Assembly: GCA_036557365.1 (NCBI GenBank)
Contig: DATBHR010000109.1
Span: 25,329 to 89,328, forward strand
Length of the DNA: 64,000 nt
From: DATKHR01 sp036557365
GTDB taxonomy: Bacteria; Acidobacteriota; Vicinamibacteria; Vicinamibacterales; CAVVIG01
Direction: 5' to 3'
In this document: in pieces, positions 42,218 to 51,125 of the stretch
How the letters are laid out: the number at the start of each line of letters is the position of its first letter
Numbering within the stretch: position 1 is the stretch's first letter
Notes under the pieces: generated by a model
Seen by the model: the letters and a program-made list of their open reading frames with translations, nothing else
Told to the model about the DNA's origin: nothing
Database searches by the model: none
Program-made: the position numbers and the translations under genes

Positions 42218-43849
42218 ATGAAGAGAACGTCAGTGCTGGCCGGGTTACGACAGGCCATCTCCTGGCTGGCCGCCGCATGCTTGCTGGTTGTTCCGGCGGA
42301 CGCGCAGCGCCAAAGCCTGGCGCAGACGCTGGCGTCCCGCGTCGACGCGATTCTGGCGCGGCCGGAGTTCAGGCACGTGACGTTCGGCATCGAGTTCTAC
42401 TCGCTCGATACGAATACGCCCCTTTACACACTCAATGCCGACAAACTGTTCGTCCCCGGCTCGACCACCAAGCTGGTGACGATGGGTAGCGCGATGCAGA
42501 TTCTGGGAGCGGACTACCGATTTCGCACGCGCGTGTATCGAACCGGCGAGGTGGACGGGCAGGGCACGCTGCGCGGTGATCTGGTGCTCGTGGCCAGCGG
42601 CGATACGAACCTCTCGGGTCGCATCCGGACGGGCGATACGCTCGCGTTCGAGAACGTCGATCACTCGTACGGCGGCCCAGACAGCCGCGGCCTCGAGGGC
42701 GACCCGCTGCGCGTCATTCGCGAACTGGCGGCCGGCGTGGCCGGGCACGGCATCAAGCGCGTCGACGGCAGCGTCATCGTCGACGCCAGCCTGTTCCCGG
42801 AAGGCGAGCGCGACGGCGGCACCGGGTTCGTCATTTCACCGATGGTCGTCAACGACAATGCCATCGACGTGCACGTGTCGTCAGGAAAAGAAGGCGAGCC
42901 TGCGGTTCTCGACGTCGCGCCGAGCACGTCGTATGCGAGATTTCTGAACCACACGACGACGGCGAAGGCAGGGAGCCGATATTCGATCCGCGTCGAGTCG
43001 GATGTTCCGCATGGGGACGGCACCCGCACGGTGACGATCGGCGGGTCGATTCCCGCGGACGTCAAGTCCGCGGTCTACGCCTATCGCGTGCCAGAGCCGA
43101 GCCGCTTCGCCGAGATCGTCCTTGCGGAAGCGCTGCACGAACGCGGTATCGTCGCGAGCGCGCGGCCTGTCGGCCTGGCAGACGACAAGCCCGACGTCGC
43201 GAAGCTCGCGCCCTCGTACAAGCCCGACCGCATGGTGGCGGAGCACGCGTCGCCGCCATTTTCGGAGGAAGTCAAGATCACGTTGAAGGTCAGCCAGAAC
43301 CTGCACGCGAGTGCGACGCCGTTCCTGCTCGGCGCTCTCGAGCGCGAGGGACATGCGGCGAAGCACGAGGATGGTCCGGCGGCGGCTGGCTTCGTTCGCA
43401 TGCGGAAGTTCCTCGAGACGACAGGCGCAGACGTGTCCGGCGCCTCCCAGAGCGACGGGGCTGGCGCTGCCGCGCATTTCACGCCGGACTTCATGGTCCA
43501 TTACCTGGCGTTCATGGCAAAACAACCGACGGCGGCGATCTTCCACGATGCGTTGCCGATCCTCGGCAAAGACGGCACGCTCTGGAACATCCAGGTGAAG
43601 TCGCCGGCGGCCGGCCATGTTCACGCAAAGACCGGCACCTACGCATCCGGAGATGCGCTTCATGAAGGCGTCATCGTAGACGGCAAGGGCCTCGCGGGCT
43701 ACATGACCACCGCCGATGGTCGCCATCTCGCGCTGGCGATCTATGCCAACAACGTTCCCCTCGCTGACGAAACGATGGTGACGCCGGTCGTCGGCGACGC
43801 ACTGGGCGAGATCGCCGCGGCGGCGTACGACGCACCACGATCCCGATGA
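42218..43849 (+). CDS. dacB: D-alanyl-D-alanine carboxypeptidase/endopeptidase (PBP4 family)
   Basis: A 543-residue S13-family penicillin-binding protein with a signal peptide (about 1-29). The active-site motif STTK is at residues 82-85 (VPGSTTKLVT), the second motif is SQN in KVSQNLHAS, and the third is KTG in HAKTGTY; all three are present, so it should be active on peptidoglycan in the periplasm. It lies 76 bases after the hydrolase gene. ATG 42218 is chosen because AAGGA lies about nine bases before it. The segment carrying both genes is bracketed by direct repeats. Confidence 0.92.
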   Translation: MKRTSVLAGLRQAISWLAAACLLVVPADAQRQSLAQTLASRVDAILARPEFRHVTFGIEFYSLDTNTPLYTLNADKLFVPGSTTKLVTMGSAMQILGADYRFRTRVYRTGEVDGQGTLRGDLVLVASGDTNLSGRIRTGDTLAFENVDHSYGGPDSRGLEGDPLRVIRELAAGVAGHGIKRVDGSVIVDASLFPEGERDGGTGFVISPMVVNDNAIDVHVSSGKEGEPAVLDVAPSTSYARFLNHTTTAKAGSRYSIRVESDVPHGDGTRTVTIGGSIPADVKSAVYAYRVPEPSRFAEIVLAEALHERGIVASARPVGLADDKPDVAKLAPSYKPDRMVAEHASPPFSEEVKITLKVSQNLHASATPFLLGALEREGHAAKHEDGPAAAGFVRMRKFLETTGADVSGASQSDGAGAAAHFTPDFMVHYLAFMAKQPTAAIFHDALPILGKDGTLWNIQVKSPAAGHVHAKTGTYASGDALHEGVIVDGKGLAGYMTTADGRHLALAIYANNVPLADETMVTPVVGDALGEIAAAAYDAPRSR

Positions 43850-43879
43850 GCGGAGAAGAGCCATCGGCGCATTCGCGCA

Positions 43880-43941
43880 TCCCCGTCCCGTAATTTCCTC
43901 AGCGCAGCGCGCGGGTATTCGCCCGGCGCCGCTGGCCGCGT
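43880..43941. repeat. 62-bp direct repeat, copy B
   Basis: This is the same orientation and sequence as copy A at 41172-41233 with three substitutions. It covers the 3' end of the minus-strand gene at 43899-44654. The two bases CG present after copy A are missing after copy B, so similarity continues a few more bases with a gap. Confidence 0.75.
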
Positions 43942-44654
43942 CCGCTTCTGAGCACCTGCTTCGTGTTCAACCGCTGCTTTCCTTTCGCGTCATCGTCGAG
44001 CGACCAGGTCACATCGTCATTGACCGCGGGATCGAAGAAGCCGATGTAGCCGCCCGGGTTGACGGAGAACGAGCTGAGCGTCTTGCCTTTGTTGACGGTC
44101 CCGAGAAAATCGTTGCGGCCGCCGCGCTCGTTGCTGGACGTGAAGTACAGCGGCAGCACGAAATTGCTGACCGTCACCTGATCGATCTCGTACGTCTCGT
44201 TCTGCACCGCATCGCACATCTCGAACCAGTGGAACACGCTGTGTCGGCGTTTCTTGGGATGCGGACCCTGGACGAGCAGGTTGTTCTCCGAGTCGCCCGT
44301 CAGCTCGAGCGCCTCGTGCGACAGCGTCACGCTCCAGTCCTCCTCCAGCTTCTTGCTCAGCTCGAGGAAGACGACGCCGAACGGAATCCCGGTGAAGTGC
44401 CGATCGTGATAGCCCTCGACGTCGCCCATCCTGACAACGTCGCGCAGGTACAGGATGGCGTCGCCGCGCATGTCGGCGGGATCGATGCCGCGGCCCTTGG
44501 CTTTTCCCGACTTGCCTTCCAGGCGCAGCTGCGAGCCGAAGCCCCAGTACGGCGCAAAGTCTCCGCTGATTTGACGGTTGATCGCGCGGATGGCTCGCTG
44601 CAGATCGGCATCAGGCACCGCGCCGTTCGAAAGGTTGATCACCGAGATGATCAT
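43899..44654 (-). CDS. conserved protein with SHEALE motif, possible metallopeptidase relative
   Basis: A 251-residue protein without signal peptide. The strongest motif is LSHEALELTGDSENN with His113, Glu114 and Glu117, followed by FHWFEMCDAVQ, TVSNFVLPLYF and VNPGGYIGFFDP. This order (SHExxE, then a Cys-Asp block, then VSDF and a glycine-rich end) recalls a group of unannotated bacterial proteins that look like minimal zinc peptidases, but a metal site is not certain. ATG 44654 follows AAGGAG. The last 12 residues come from the duplicated 62-bp segment. Confidence 0.6.
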   Translation of the reverse strand: MIISVINLSNGAVPDADLQRAIRAINRQISGDFAPYWGFGSQLRLEGKSGKAKGRGIDPADMRGDAILYLRDVVRMGDVEGYHDRHFTGIPFGVVFLELSKKLEEDWSVTLSHEALELTGDSENNLLVQGPHPKKRRHSVFHWFEMCDAVQNETYEIDQVTVSNFVLPLYFTSSNERGGRNDFLGTVNKGKTLSSFSVNPGGYIGFFDPAVNDDVTWSLDDDAKGKQRLNTKQVLRSGRGQRRRANTRALR

Positions 44655-44751
44655 CAGCACTGCTCCTTCGTCTCGTGAAGTGCCCGCGCAGAAGCGGCGG
44701 ATGCGCACGAGGCTGGGTCGAATCCTATCCGAAGGTCCCGCACCTGACCCC

Positions 44752-44792
44752 TTGATTACCGAGGGGAAGAAGGCGCATACTCCTCGGTAATC
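44752..44792 (+). promoter_or_regulatory. PadR-type promoter and operator
   Basis: TTGATT (44752-44757) and CATACT (44776-44781), 18 bases apart, form a plausible sigma-70 promoter for the PadR gene. A perfect 11-bp inverted repeat, GATTACCGAGG (44754-44764) and CCTCGGTAATC (44782-44792), overlaps the -35 element with one arm and lies just after the -10 with the other. That geometry fits a repressor that blocks its own promoter. It is inferred to be the PadR operator. Confidence 0.6.
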
Positions 44793-44802
44793 GAGAGGTG
44801 AG

Positions 44803-45138
44803 ATGAGCAAACCGTCAGATTGCGTCCAGGGCGCACTCGATCTCCTGATCCTCAAAATCCTCGCGCTCGAGCCGCTTCACGGGTGGGCCATCGGCCTCCG
44901 GCTCAAGCAGGTGTCGAGCGACGTTCTTCAAGTCAGCGACGGCTCGCTCTATCCCGCGCTCCACAAGCTCGAACAGCAGGGCTGGATCACCGCCGAGTGG
45001 CGCCCGAGCGAGAACAACCGCCGAGCGAAGTTCTACGCGCTGACGCGCTCGGGCCGGCGGCAGCTCGAACGCGAAACCGCCAACTGGCACCGATTGGCGG
45101 CGGCGATCACACAGGTCGTGAAGCTGCGCGAGGTCTGA
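44803..45138 (+). CDS. PadR-family transcriptional regulator
   Basis: A 111-residue PadR protein: DLLILKILALEPLHGWAIG starts the winged helix-turn-helix, SDGSLYPALHKLEQQGWI is the recognition element, and RAKFYALTRSGRRQL the wing. It has the short PadR-s1 length, with a C-terminal dimer helix. The ADOP permease gene follows after 2 bases, so they form an operon. PadR-ADOP pairs recur in Acidobacteria, where the regulator is thought to repress the transporter. An 11-bp inverted repeat lies just upstream. Confidence 0.93.
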   Translation: MSKPSDCVQGALDLLILKILALEPLHGWAIGLRLKQVSSDVLQVSDGSLYPALHKLEQQGWITAEWRPSENNRRAKFYALTRSGRRQLERETANWHRLAAAITQVVKLREV

Positions 45139-45140
45139 TC

Positions 45141-47777
45141 GTGGGACCAGAACGTCTCATCCGCGTCGTCGGCCTCCGTCTGCGGTCGATCGTATTTCGC
45201 ACGCGCGTGGACACGGAGCTCGACGACGAGCTTGCGTATCACCTGGATCGACTCGTCGACGAGCACGTGGCCAGCGGTCTGACGCCCGCCGAGGCCAGGA
45301 GCAAGGCGCGAGCGTCGATGTACGGAGTGCAACAGCGGAAGGAGGCGTGTCGCGATATGCGTCGGGTGCATGTCGTCGAAGAGTTCGTGGACGACGTTCG
45401 CTTCGCAGGGCGACAGTTCGCGAAGAATCCCGGGTTCACGGCCATCGTGGTCGCCATCCTCGCGCTGGCCATCGGCGGGAACACGGCTGTCTACAGCGTC
45501 ATGCACGCCGTCTTCGCGCCGCTGCCCATCCCGAACGCCGACCGTGTCGTGGCAATCTGGACCGACGCGCCTTCGCGCAACTGGCACCAGTTTCCAGCGT
45601 CGATGGCCGACATTCGCGACTGGGAGGCCAGCGGTGTCTTCTCGAGCGTCACGGCGTTCACCGCCGACGGCGTGAACCTTCGGCTCGCGGATCGGACCGA
45701 TCGCGTGGAAGGCATGAGGTCGACCGCGTCCTTCTTCGACGTGCTCGGTGCCAAAGCGGCACGAGGCCGCCTGTTCGCGAAGAGCGATCGGCCGGACGAT
45801 CATCTCGTCGTGTTGACCGATCGCCTCTGGCACACCACGTTCAACGACGATCCGGACATCGTCGGCAAGAGCGCCGTTCTCGACGGCACGCCTCACACGG
45901 TCATCGGCGTCCTGCCGCCCGGCGCCACTCGTTTCGGCCGAGAGGAACTGTACGTGCTGTTTCCCGAGCCGGTGCTGACCTCGACCGATCGCGGCAGCCG
46001 CAGCTTCGGCGCGCTGGGTCGCATCCGCGACGGGCTGACGCTCGCCGCCGCACGTCAGCGCATGATCGAAGTCAGCGAAGACCTCGCCAGGCGATTTCCA
46101 AAGGACGATGGAGGGCTGACCGCGTCGCTGCAGCCGGTGCAGGAGGCATTCGTGCAGGATGCGCAGCTGCTCCTCACGCTGCTCATGGGCGCCGTGATCT
46201 GCGCGCTCGGCGTCGCCTGCGCGAACATCGCGAGCCTCTTGCTGGCCAAGGGTCTCGCGCGCCGGCGCGAGCTGGCCATCCGCACGGCTCTCGGCGGCGG
46301 CCGATGGCGCCTCGTACGTCAGCTGCTGACCGAGCATCTCCTGCTCGGCGTCATCGGCGGCGTCGTCTCGTTCCTGCCGGCCCTGTGGGGCATCCGGTTC
46401 ATCGCGTCGTACAACCTCGAGGAGCTCCCCAACGTCGCGAATTCAGGAATCAACATCGCCGTTCTGGGCTTCACCGCGGTCGTCGCGCTCATGACGGGCG
46501 TGCTCTGCGGCGTCGTGCCCGCATCGCTCGCGTGGAAACACGACGTCAGCGCGGTCCTGAAGGGCAGCGCAAACATCGCAGCGGGCCGCACGCAGCATCG
46601 CATCCGCGGCGCCTTCGTCGTCGGCCAGATCGCGCTCACCGCCGTGCTGCTCGTCGCGGGAGGCCTCATGCTGCGAAGCTTTCTGCACATCCTCACCTCG
46701 TCGCCGGGGTACGCGTCGTCGCACGTGCTCACGATGCGCGTCGCGCTGCCGGACACGCAGTATCAATCGCCGGACGCGCAGAGCCGATTCTTCGACAGCG
46801 TGCTCGAACGCGCGCGCACGCTGCCGGGAGTGGTGGCCGTCGCCGCCGTGCGCGAACTGCCGACGAGCGATGACGTGCACGGATCGGGGCTGCTGTTTCC
46901 AGGCCAGCCTGAACCGCGGCTCGAAGATATTCCGCTCGCGCTGCGGAATTCGGTGACGAGCGACTACTTCCGGACCATGCAGATTCCGATCGTCGCGGGA
47001 CGCGCCTTCGCCGACAGCGATACGAAGGACTCGACACCGGTCGTCCTAATCGACGAGTGGACGGCGCACCGCTACTGGCCGAACCAGAATCCGGTCGGCC
47101 AGCAGGTCAAGAGCGGACGGTCGCAGCCCTGGCGGGAGATCGTCGGCATCGTCGGCAACGTCGAAGCGCCCGTGGTCGTCACGTTTCTCAAGGGACGCGT
47201 CGCGCAGGTCTACCTGCCGATGGCCCAGGATCCGTACCCGGCCATGATGCTGGCCGTTCGCGCGGCCGGCGATCCCGCGGCGCTTGCAGGCCCGATGCGA
47301 TCGGTCGTTCGGAACATCGATCCGAATCAGCCCGTGTTTCGGCTGCAGACGCTGAACGACGTTCGCGTCGAGGGACAGCGCGTCGTCCGCCTGGTCACGA
47401 CCGTTCTCGGCGTGTTCGCCTTGCTGGCGCTGCTGCTGGCGACGATCGGTCTATATGGAACCGTCGCATTCGACGTCGGCCAGCGCACGCGCGAGTTCGG
47501 CATCCGCCTGTCGCTCGGCGCGCGCCCCTCGTCCGTGCTGTCGCTGGTTCTTCGGCGAGGCAGCCTGCTCCTGATCGTCGGCGCGGCGCTCGGCCTGATT
47601 GGCGCCGTCGCCTTCGCCCGGATGGTGGGCAGCTATCTCTACGGCGTTCAGTCGGGCGATCCGACCACTTTCGCGGCGGCGGCCTTCCTCCTTACAATCA
47701 CCGGACTGCTGGCCGCGTACGTACCGGCGCGCCGTGCGACGAAGATCAATCCCGTCGTCGCGCTCCGCTGCGAGTAG
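45141..47777 (+). CDS. ADOP/MacB-like ABC transporter permease with cytoplasmic extension
   Basis: An 878-residue permease starting at GTG two bases after PadR. Unlike the copies at 4294 and 9671, it has an N-terminal cytoplasmic segment of about 90 residues: TRVDTELDDELAYHLDRLVD, then LTPAEARSKARASMYG, a hallmark of PadR-linked ADOPs. The first helix is at about 98-120 (ILALAIGGNTAVYSVMHAVF), followed by a MacB core, helices around residues 340-460 (ACANIASLLLAKG), a second core, and three C-terminal helices containing REFGIRLSLGARPSSV. The frame is open back to 44820, but that part overlaps PadR and is a shadow. Confidence 0.93.
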   Translation: MGPERLIRVVGLRLRSIVFRTRVDTELDDELAYHLDRLVDEHVASGLTPAEARSKARASMYGVQQRKEACRDMRRVHVVEEFVDDVRFAGRQFAKNPGFTAIVVAILALAIGGNTAVYSVMHAVFAPLPIPNADRVVAIWTDAPSRNWHQFPASMADIRDWEASGVFSSVTAFTADGVNLRLADRTDRVEGMRSTASFFDVLGAKAARGRLFAKSDRPDDHLVVLTDRLWHTTFNDDPDIVGKSAVLDGTPHTVIGVLPPGATRFGREELYVLFPEPVLTSTDRGSRSFGALGRIRDGLTLAAARQRMIEVSEDLARRFPKDDGGLTASLQPVQEAFVQDAQLLLTLLMGAVICALGVACANIASLLLAKGLARRRELAIRTALGGGRWRLVRQLLTEHLLLGVIGGVVSFLPALWGIRFIASYNLEELPNVANSGINIAVLGFTAVVALMTGVLCGVVPASLAWKHDVSAVLKGSANIAAGRTQHRIRGAFVVGQIALTAVLLVAGGLMLRSFLHILTSSPGYASSHVLTMRVALPDTQYQSPDAQSRFFDSVLERARTLPGVVAVAAVRELPTSDDVHGSGLLFPGQPEPRLEDIPLALRNSVTSDYFRTMQIPIVAGRAFADSDTKDSTPVVLIDEWTAHRYWPNQNPVGQQVKSGRSQPWREIVGIVGNVEAPVVVTFLKGRVAQVYLPMAQDPYPAMMLAVRAAGDPAALAGPMRSVVRNIDPNQPVFRLQTLNDVRVEGQRVVRLVTTVLGVFALLALLLATIGLYGTVAFDVGQRTREFGIRLSLGARPSSVLSLVLRRGSLLLIVGAALGLIGAVAFARMVGSYLYGVQSGDPTTFAAAAFLLTITGLLAAYVPARRATKINPVVALRCE

Positions 47778-47809
47778 CGCCGTCCGCCAGCAGCAAGGTG
47801 GTTGCTCGA

Positions 47810-48937
47810 ATGCAGACGCTCGAAACCGTCATCGTGGTGTCTCTCGCCGCGGCGCTCGGCGGGGCCGCGGCCGTCGCGCAGGCGCCCATCACTCCCCAGG
47901 AACCACCGGTCCCTGCGCGGCTCACCGTCCCGGCAGGATTCACCGCATCGGTGTTCGCGTCGGGCCTGACCGGTGCGCGGCTGATGGCGGTGAGCCCCGA
48001 AGGCGTTCTGCTCGTCGCACGCCGGCCGCGCAACGAGGTCGTCGCGCTGCCCGACGTCGGCGGACGCGCGGAGCCGAACGTCATCCTGAGCAATCTCACC
48101 AACGCGCACAGCCTCGCGTTCAAGGACGGATGGCTTTACGTCGCGACGACGCCGGCGGTCGTGCGCGTGCGATGGAGCAACGGGATGCCGACGGGCGAGC
48201 CGGAAAAAGTCGTCGACCTTCCAAGCTCGACGCCGGCTGTCCACGTCTCGCGGACGATCAACTTCGGACCCGACGGCCGGCTGTATGTGTCGATCGGATC
48301 CTCGTGCAACGTCTGCGTCGAGTCCGATCCGCGGCGGACGACGATTCAGGTCGTCGGCGCGGACGGCACGCTGACGCCGTTCGCACGCGGGCTGCACAAC
48401 GCCATCGGCTTCGACTGGGATGCCGACACCGGCCGCATGTGGGCTGGCGAAACCGGCCAGGACAATCTCGGCGACGACTTCCCGCCCGATGAAATCGACC
48501 TCATCGAAGCGGGAAAGCACTACGGCTTCCCGTTCTTCATCGCGCACAATCAGGCGAACACCGGTCAACCGGAACTGAAGGACGCGACGCCGAACGTCAC
48601 CGCCGCGGACGCCGTCCCGCCGGCGCTCGATCTGCCGCCGCACATCTCGCCGATCGACATGCGCTTCTACACGGGCTCACAGTTTCCGCAGTCGTACCGG
48701 CACGCGCTCTTCATCGCTCTTCACGGGTCCGCGCGCAAGAACAACGGATACCGCGTCGCGCGCGTGATCATGAAGGACGGCCGCCCGGCGGGCCTCGAGG
48801 ACTTCGCGACCGGATTCCTGAAGGACGGCGTCGTTCTCGGCCGTCCGGCCGGCCTGATGACCGGACGAGACGGCGCGCTGTATGTGTCAGACGACAACAA
48901 AGGCTTCATCTACCGGATTGCCTACGCCGTAAAATGA
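47810..48937 (+). CDS. secreted PQQ-dependent sugar dehydrogenase-like protein
   Basis: A 375-residue protein with a signal peptide (about 1-24). It has the six-bladed propeller of glucose/sorbosone dehydrogenases: LTVPAGFTASVFASGLTGAR, INFGPDGRLYVSIGSSCNVC, ARGLHNAIGFDWDADTGRMW and a terminal GRDGALYVSDDNKGFIYRI. The SSCNVC cysteine pair and the following ESDPRRTT match the cofactor-binding region. It would oxidise a sugar in the periplasm using PQQ. ATG 47810 lies 32 bases after the permease stop. Its stop overlaps the next frame's upstream ATG. Confidence 0.87.
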   Translation: MQTLETVIVVSLAAALGGAAAVAQAPITPQEPPVPARLTVPAGFTASVFASGLTGARLMAVSPEGVLLVARRPRNEVVALPDVGGRAEPNVILSNLTNAHSLAFKDGWLYVATTPAVVRVRWSNGMPTGEPEKVVDLPSSTPAVHVSRTINFGPDGRLYVSIGSSCNVCVESDPRRTTIQVVGADGTLTPFARGLHNAIGFDWDADTGRMWAGETGQDNLGDDFPPDEIDLIEAGKHYGFPFFIAHNQANTGQPELKDATPNVTAADAVPPALDLPPHISPIDMRFYTGSQFPQSYRHALFIALHGSARKNNGYRVARVIMKDGRPAGLEDFATGFLKDGVVLGRPAGLMTGRDGALYVSDDNKGFIYRIAYAVK

Positions 48938-49002
48938 AGCGTCTGGACGCTGGAGATGCGCGTCCACGCACACGTCCACGCTCGCGACATGGGAGGAACG
49001 CC

Positions 49003-50439
49003 GTGAAGAGAGTCAGCACGGGCACTCGCGTCGGACTCGTCGCCGCTTCCGCGCTCGCCGTCACCGCCTACCTCGGCGCACAAACCGCCGTCAGTTCAGC
49101 GCCGAAAACCGCCGCGAAAGCCGGCGTCAAGGAAGCTGCCGCCGATCCGGCGTGGCCCAGGGCGGGCGTCACCGATCCGACGAAGCTCGGCTTCTCGAAA
49201 GCAGGTCTCGACGCGCTCGACGCGCGCATGAAGGAATCGGTCGCAGAGCACGACACCGCGGGCATGACGATCATCCTCCTGCGCCACGGTCAGGTCGCCG
49301 ACTTCAAGACGTTCGGCCAGCAGACGCCCGGCACGCCGATGGCGCTCGATTCGCTCTTCCGCATCTACTCGATGTCGAAGCCGATCACCGGCGTCGCGAT
49401 GATGCAGCTCTACGAACAGGGCAAATGGCATCTCGACGATCCGATCACGAAGTACGCGCCGGAGCTCGCCGGCCTGAAGGAGCTGACGTGGGACGCCGAC
49501 GGCAAGGTCGCGACGACCGCCGACGGCAAGCCCGTGCTCACGACGCCGAAGAAGCCGGCGACGATGCGGCAGCTGATGAGCCATACGGCCGGATTCGGGT
49601 ACGGACTGGCGGGAAACGATCCCGTCAACAAGGCGTTTCGCGACGACCGCGTCCTCGCGTCAAAAGATCTCAACGAGATGATGACGAAGATCGCCGCCAT
49701 CCCGCTGCTCTACGAGCCCGGAACGAAGTGGTCGTATTCCGTCGCGGTCGACATCCAGGGCTATCTCGTGCAGAAGCTTTCCGGCGAAAAGTTCGGCGAC
49801 TACCTGAAGAGGCACGTGACCGGTCCGCTCGGCATGACCGACACGGCGTTCTACGTGACGCCGGATCGCAAGCCGCGCTTCACGGACGTCTACCACTGGG
49901 ACCGCGCGCAGAGCGCGCTCGTCATGAATCCCGTTCGCGACGATCGCGGCGGCTTCGACGATCCGGACCGTCTCGAGTCGGGAGGCGGCGGACTCGTCGC
50001 GTCGACGCACGACTACGCCCGGTTCTGCCAGATGTTCCTGAACGGCGGCGAGCTCGCCGGTACGCGCGTCCTCAAGACGGAGACCGTCAAGCTGATGGCA
50101 GAGAATCACATCGGCAACCTGCGCGTGAGCGTCGACGGCACCGCGGCGCAGAGCGGCGCGGAGGCGGTGGGCTTCGGGCTGGACTTCGCCGTCTACGTCG
50201 ATCCCGCCATCGCGCATCTGCCGTTCGGCAAGGGCACGTACTACTGGGGCGGCGCCGCGGGCACGTGGTTCTGGATCGATCCCGTCAACGACCTCGCGTT
50301 CATCGGCATGATCCAGAACATGGGCGGCAACCGTCCTGGCGGGATGGCGTTCCGGGCGGATTCCGCGAAGCTGGTCTACGCGGCGCTCACGGACGGGGGG
50401 ATGAAGTCGTCGGAGGCGGGGAAAGTGCAGGGACGCTAG
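49003..50439 (+). CDS. serine hydrolase of the class C beta-lactamase/PBP family
   Basis: A 478-residue enzyme with a hydrophobic export segment (about residues 9-27). The beta-lactamase-type SxxK motif is SMSK at 123-126 (FRIYSMSKP), and the second motif is YSV in TKWSYSVAVDIQG, where YxN is more usual in true beta-lactamases. Esterases and D-aminopeptidases of the same family show such variants, so an antibiotic-degrading role should not be assumed. GTG 49003 follows GGAGG and is preferred over the ATG at 48934, which overlaps the previous stop. It is followed by the large repeat block. Confidence 0.85.
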   Translation: MKRVSTGTRVGLVAASALAVTAYLGAQTAVSSAPKTAAKAGVKEAAADPAWPRAGVTDPTKLGFSKAGLDALDARMKESVAEHDTAGMTIILLRHGQVADFKTFGQQTPGTPMALDSLFRIYSMSKPITGVAMMQLYEQGKWHLDDPITKYAPELAGLKELTWDADGKVATTADGKPVLTTPKKPATMRQLMSHTAGFGYGLAGNDPVNKAFRDDRVLASKDLNEMMTKIAAIPLLYEPGTKWSYSVAVDIQGYLVQKLSGEKFGDYLKRHVTGPLGMTDTAFYVTPDRKPRFTDVYHWDRAQSALVMNPVRDDRGGFDDPDRLESGGGGLVASTHDYARFCQMFLNGGELAGTRVLKTETVKLMAENHIGNLRVSVDGTAAQSGAEAVGFGLDFAVYVDPAIAHLPFGKGTYYWGGAAGTWFWIDPVNDLAFIGMIQNMGGNRPGGMAFRADSAKLVYAALTDGGMKSSEAGKVQGR

Positions 50440-51125
50440 CGCCTGGTTTACGTCTTAGCCACGAAGGCACGATGACGCGAAGGGAAACATCGTTTCTTCT
50501 TCGTGAGCTTCGTGTCTTTGTGGCCTTCACCTCCTTACTAGAGCCACGAAAGCACGAAAGTCACGAAACCCCACCAGGGAGAACACGCTGTACGGTTGTC
50601 ACGAAGGCACGATGACGCGACGGGAAACACAGTTTCTTCTTCGTGAGCTTCGTTCTTTGTGGCCTTCACCTCCTTACTAGAGCCACGAAAGCACGATGAC
50701 ACGAAGGAAAACCAGTTCTCTTCGTATTCTTCATGTCTTTGTGGCCTGGTTTCCGGAGTAACGCTAGTGAGTCCTCTTTCGTGCGTTTCGTGTTTTCGTG
50801 GCGAGTTGAATTAGCGCTAACGTCGGTTGGTTGCGAAGGCAAGCAAACACGAGAAGCAAACTCTTCTTCGTGAGCTTCGTGCCTTTGTGGCCTCCGCCTC
50901 TTTACTAGAGCCACGAAAGCACGAAAGCCACGAAACATCTATTCACGTAAGCGCATCGAGAAAGTTACCACGAAGGCACTGTCCGCTTTCGTGTGCTTCG
51001 TGTTTTCGTGGCGAGTTGAGTTCGCGCGAACCCTGGTTGCCTCTCAAGGCAAGCAGACACGTGCCTGAAGTACCCACGGAAGAAGCTCGTGCCTCTTCCG
51101 TGGGTTCGTTCCTTCGTGCTCTCCC
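50440..51125. repeat. gene-free block of degenerate inverted repeats
   Basis: About 690 bases between two convergent genes hold no credible gene. The block is built from alternating versions of GCCACGAAAGCACGAAAG and its complement CTTCGTGTTTTCGTGGC. A longer unit, CCTCCTTACTAGAGCCACGAAAGCACGA, occurs from 50530, 50669 and 50897 (the last with small changes). CTTCTTCGTGAGCTTCGT occurs three times. The complementary elements can fold into large hairpins. Similar CACGAAG-rich intergenic repeats occur in several phyla with large genomes. The likely role is transcription termination or a mobile repeat; I see no CRISPR spacing. Confidence 0.7.
51072..51105. terminator. perfect 12-bp hairpin at the end of the repeat block
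   Basis: ACCCACGGAAGA (51072-51083) and TCTTCCGTGGGT (51094-51105) form a perfect 12-bp stem with a 10-base loop, 20 bases past the stop of the TonB receptor gene on the minus strand. It is the cleanest hairpin of the block and probably ends transcription of the receptor. No T run follows. Confidence 0.55.

Noticed and set aside
44820..45140. N-terminal extension of the third ADOP permease
   Set aside because: It overlaps the PadR gene in another frame and has shadow composition; GTG 45141 matches the family N-terminus.
50440..51125. CRISPR array
   Set aside because: The repeats are degenerate, alternate in orientation, vary in spacing and lack unique spacers of equal length; no cas genes are nearby.
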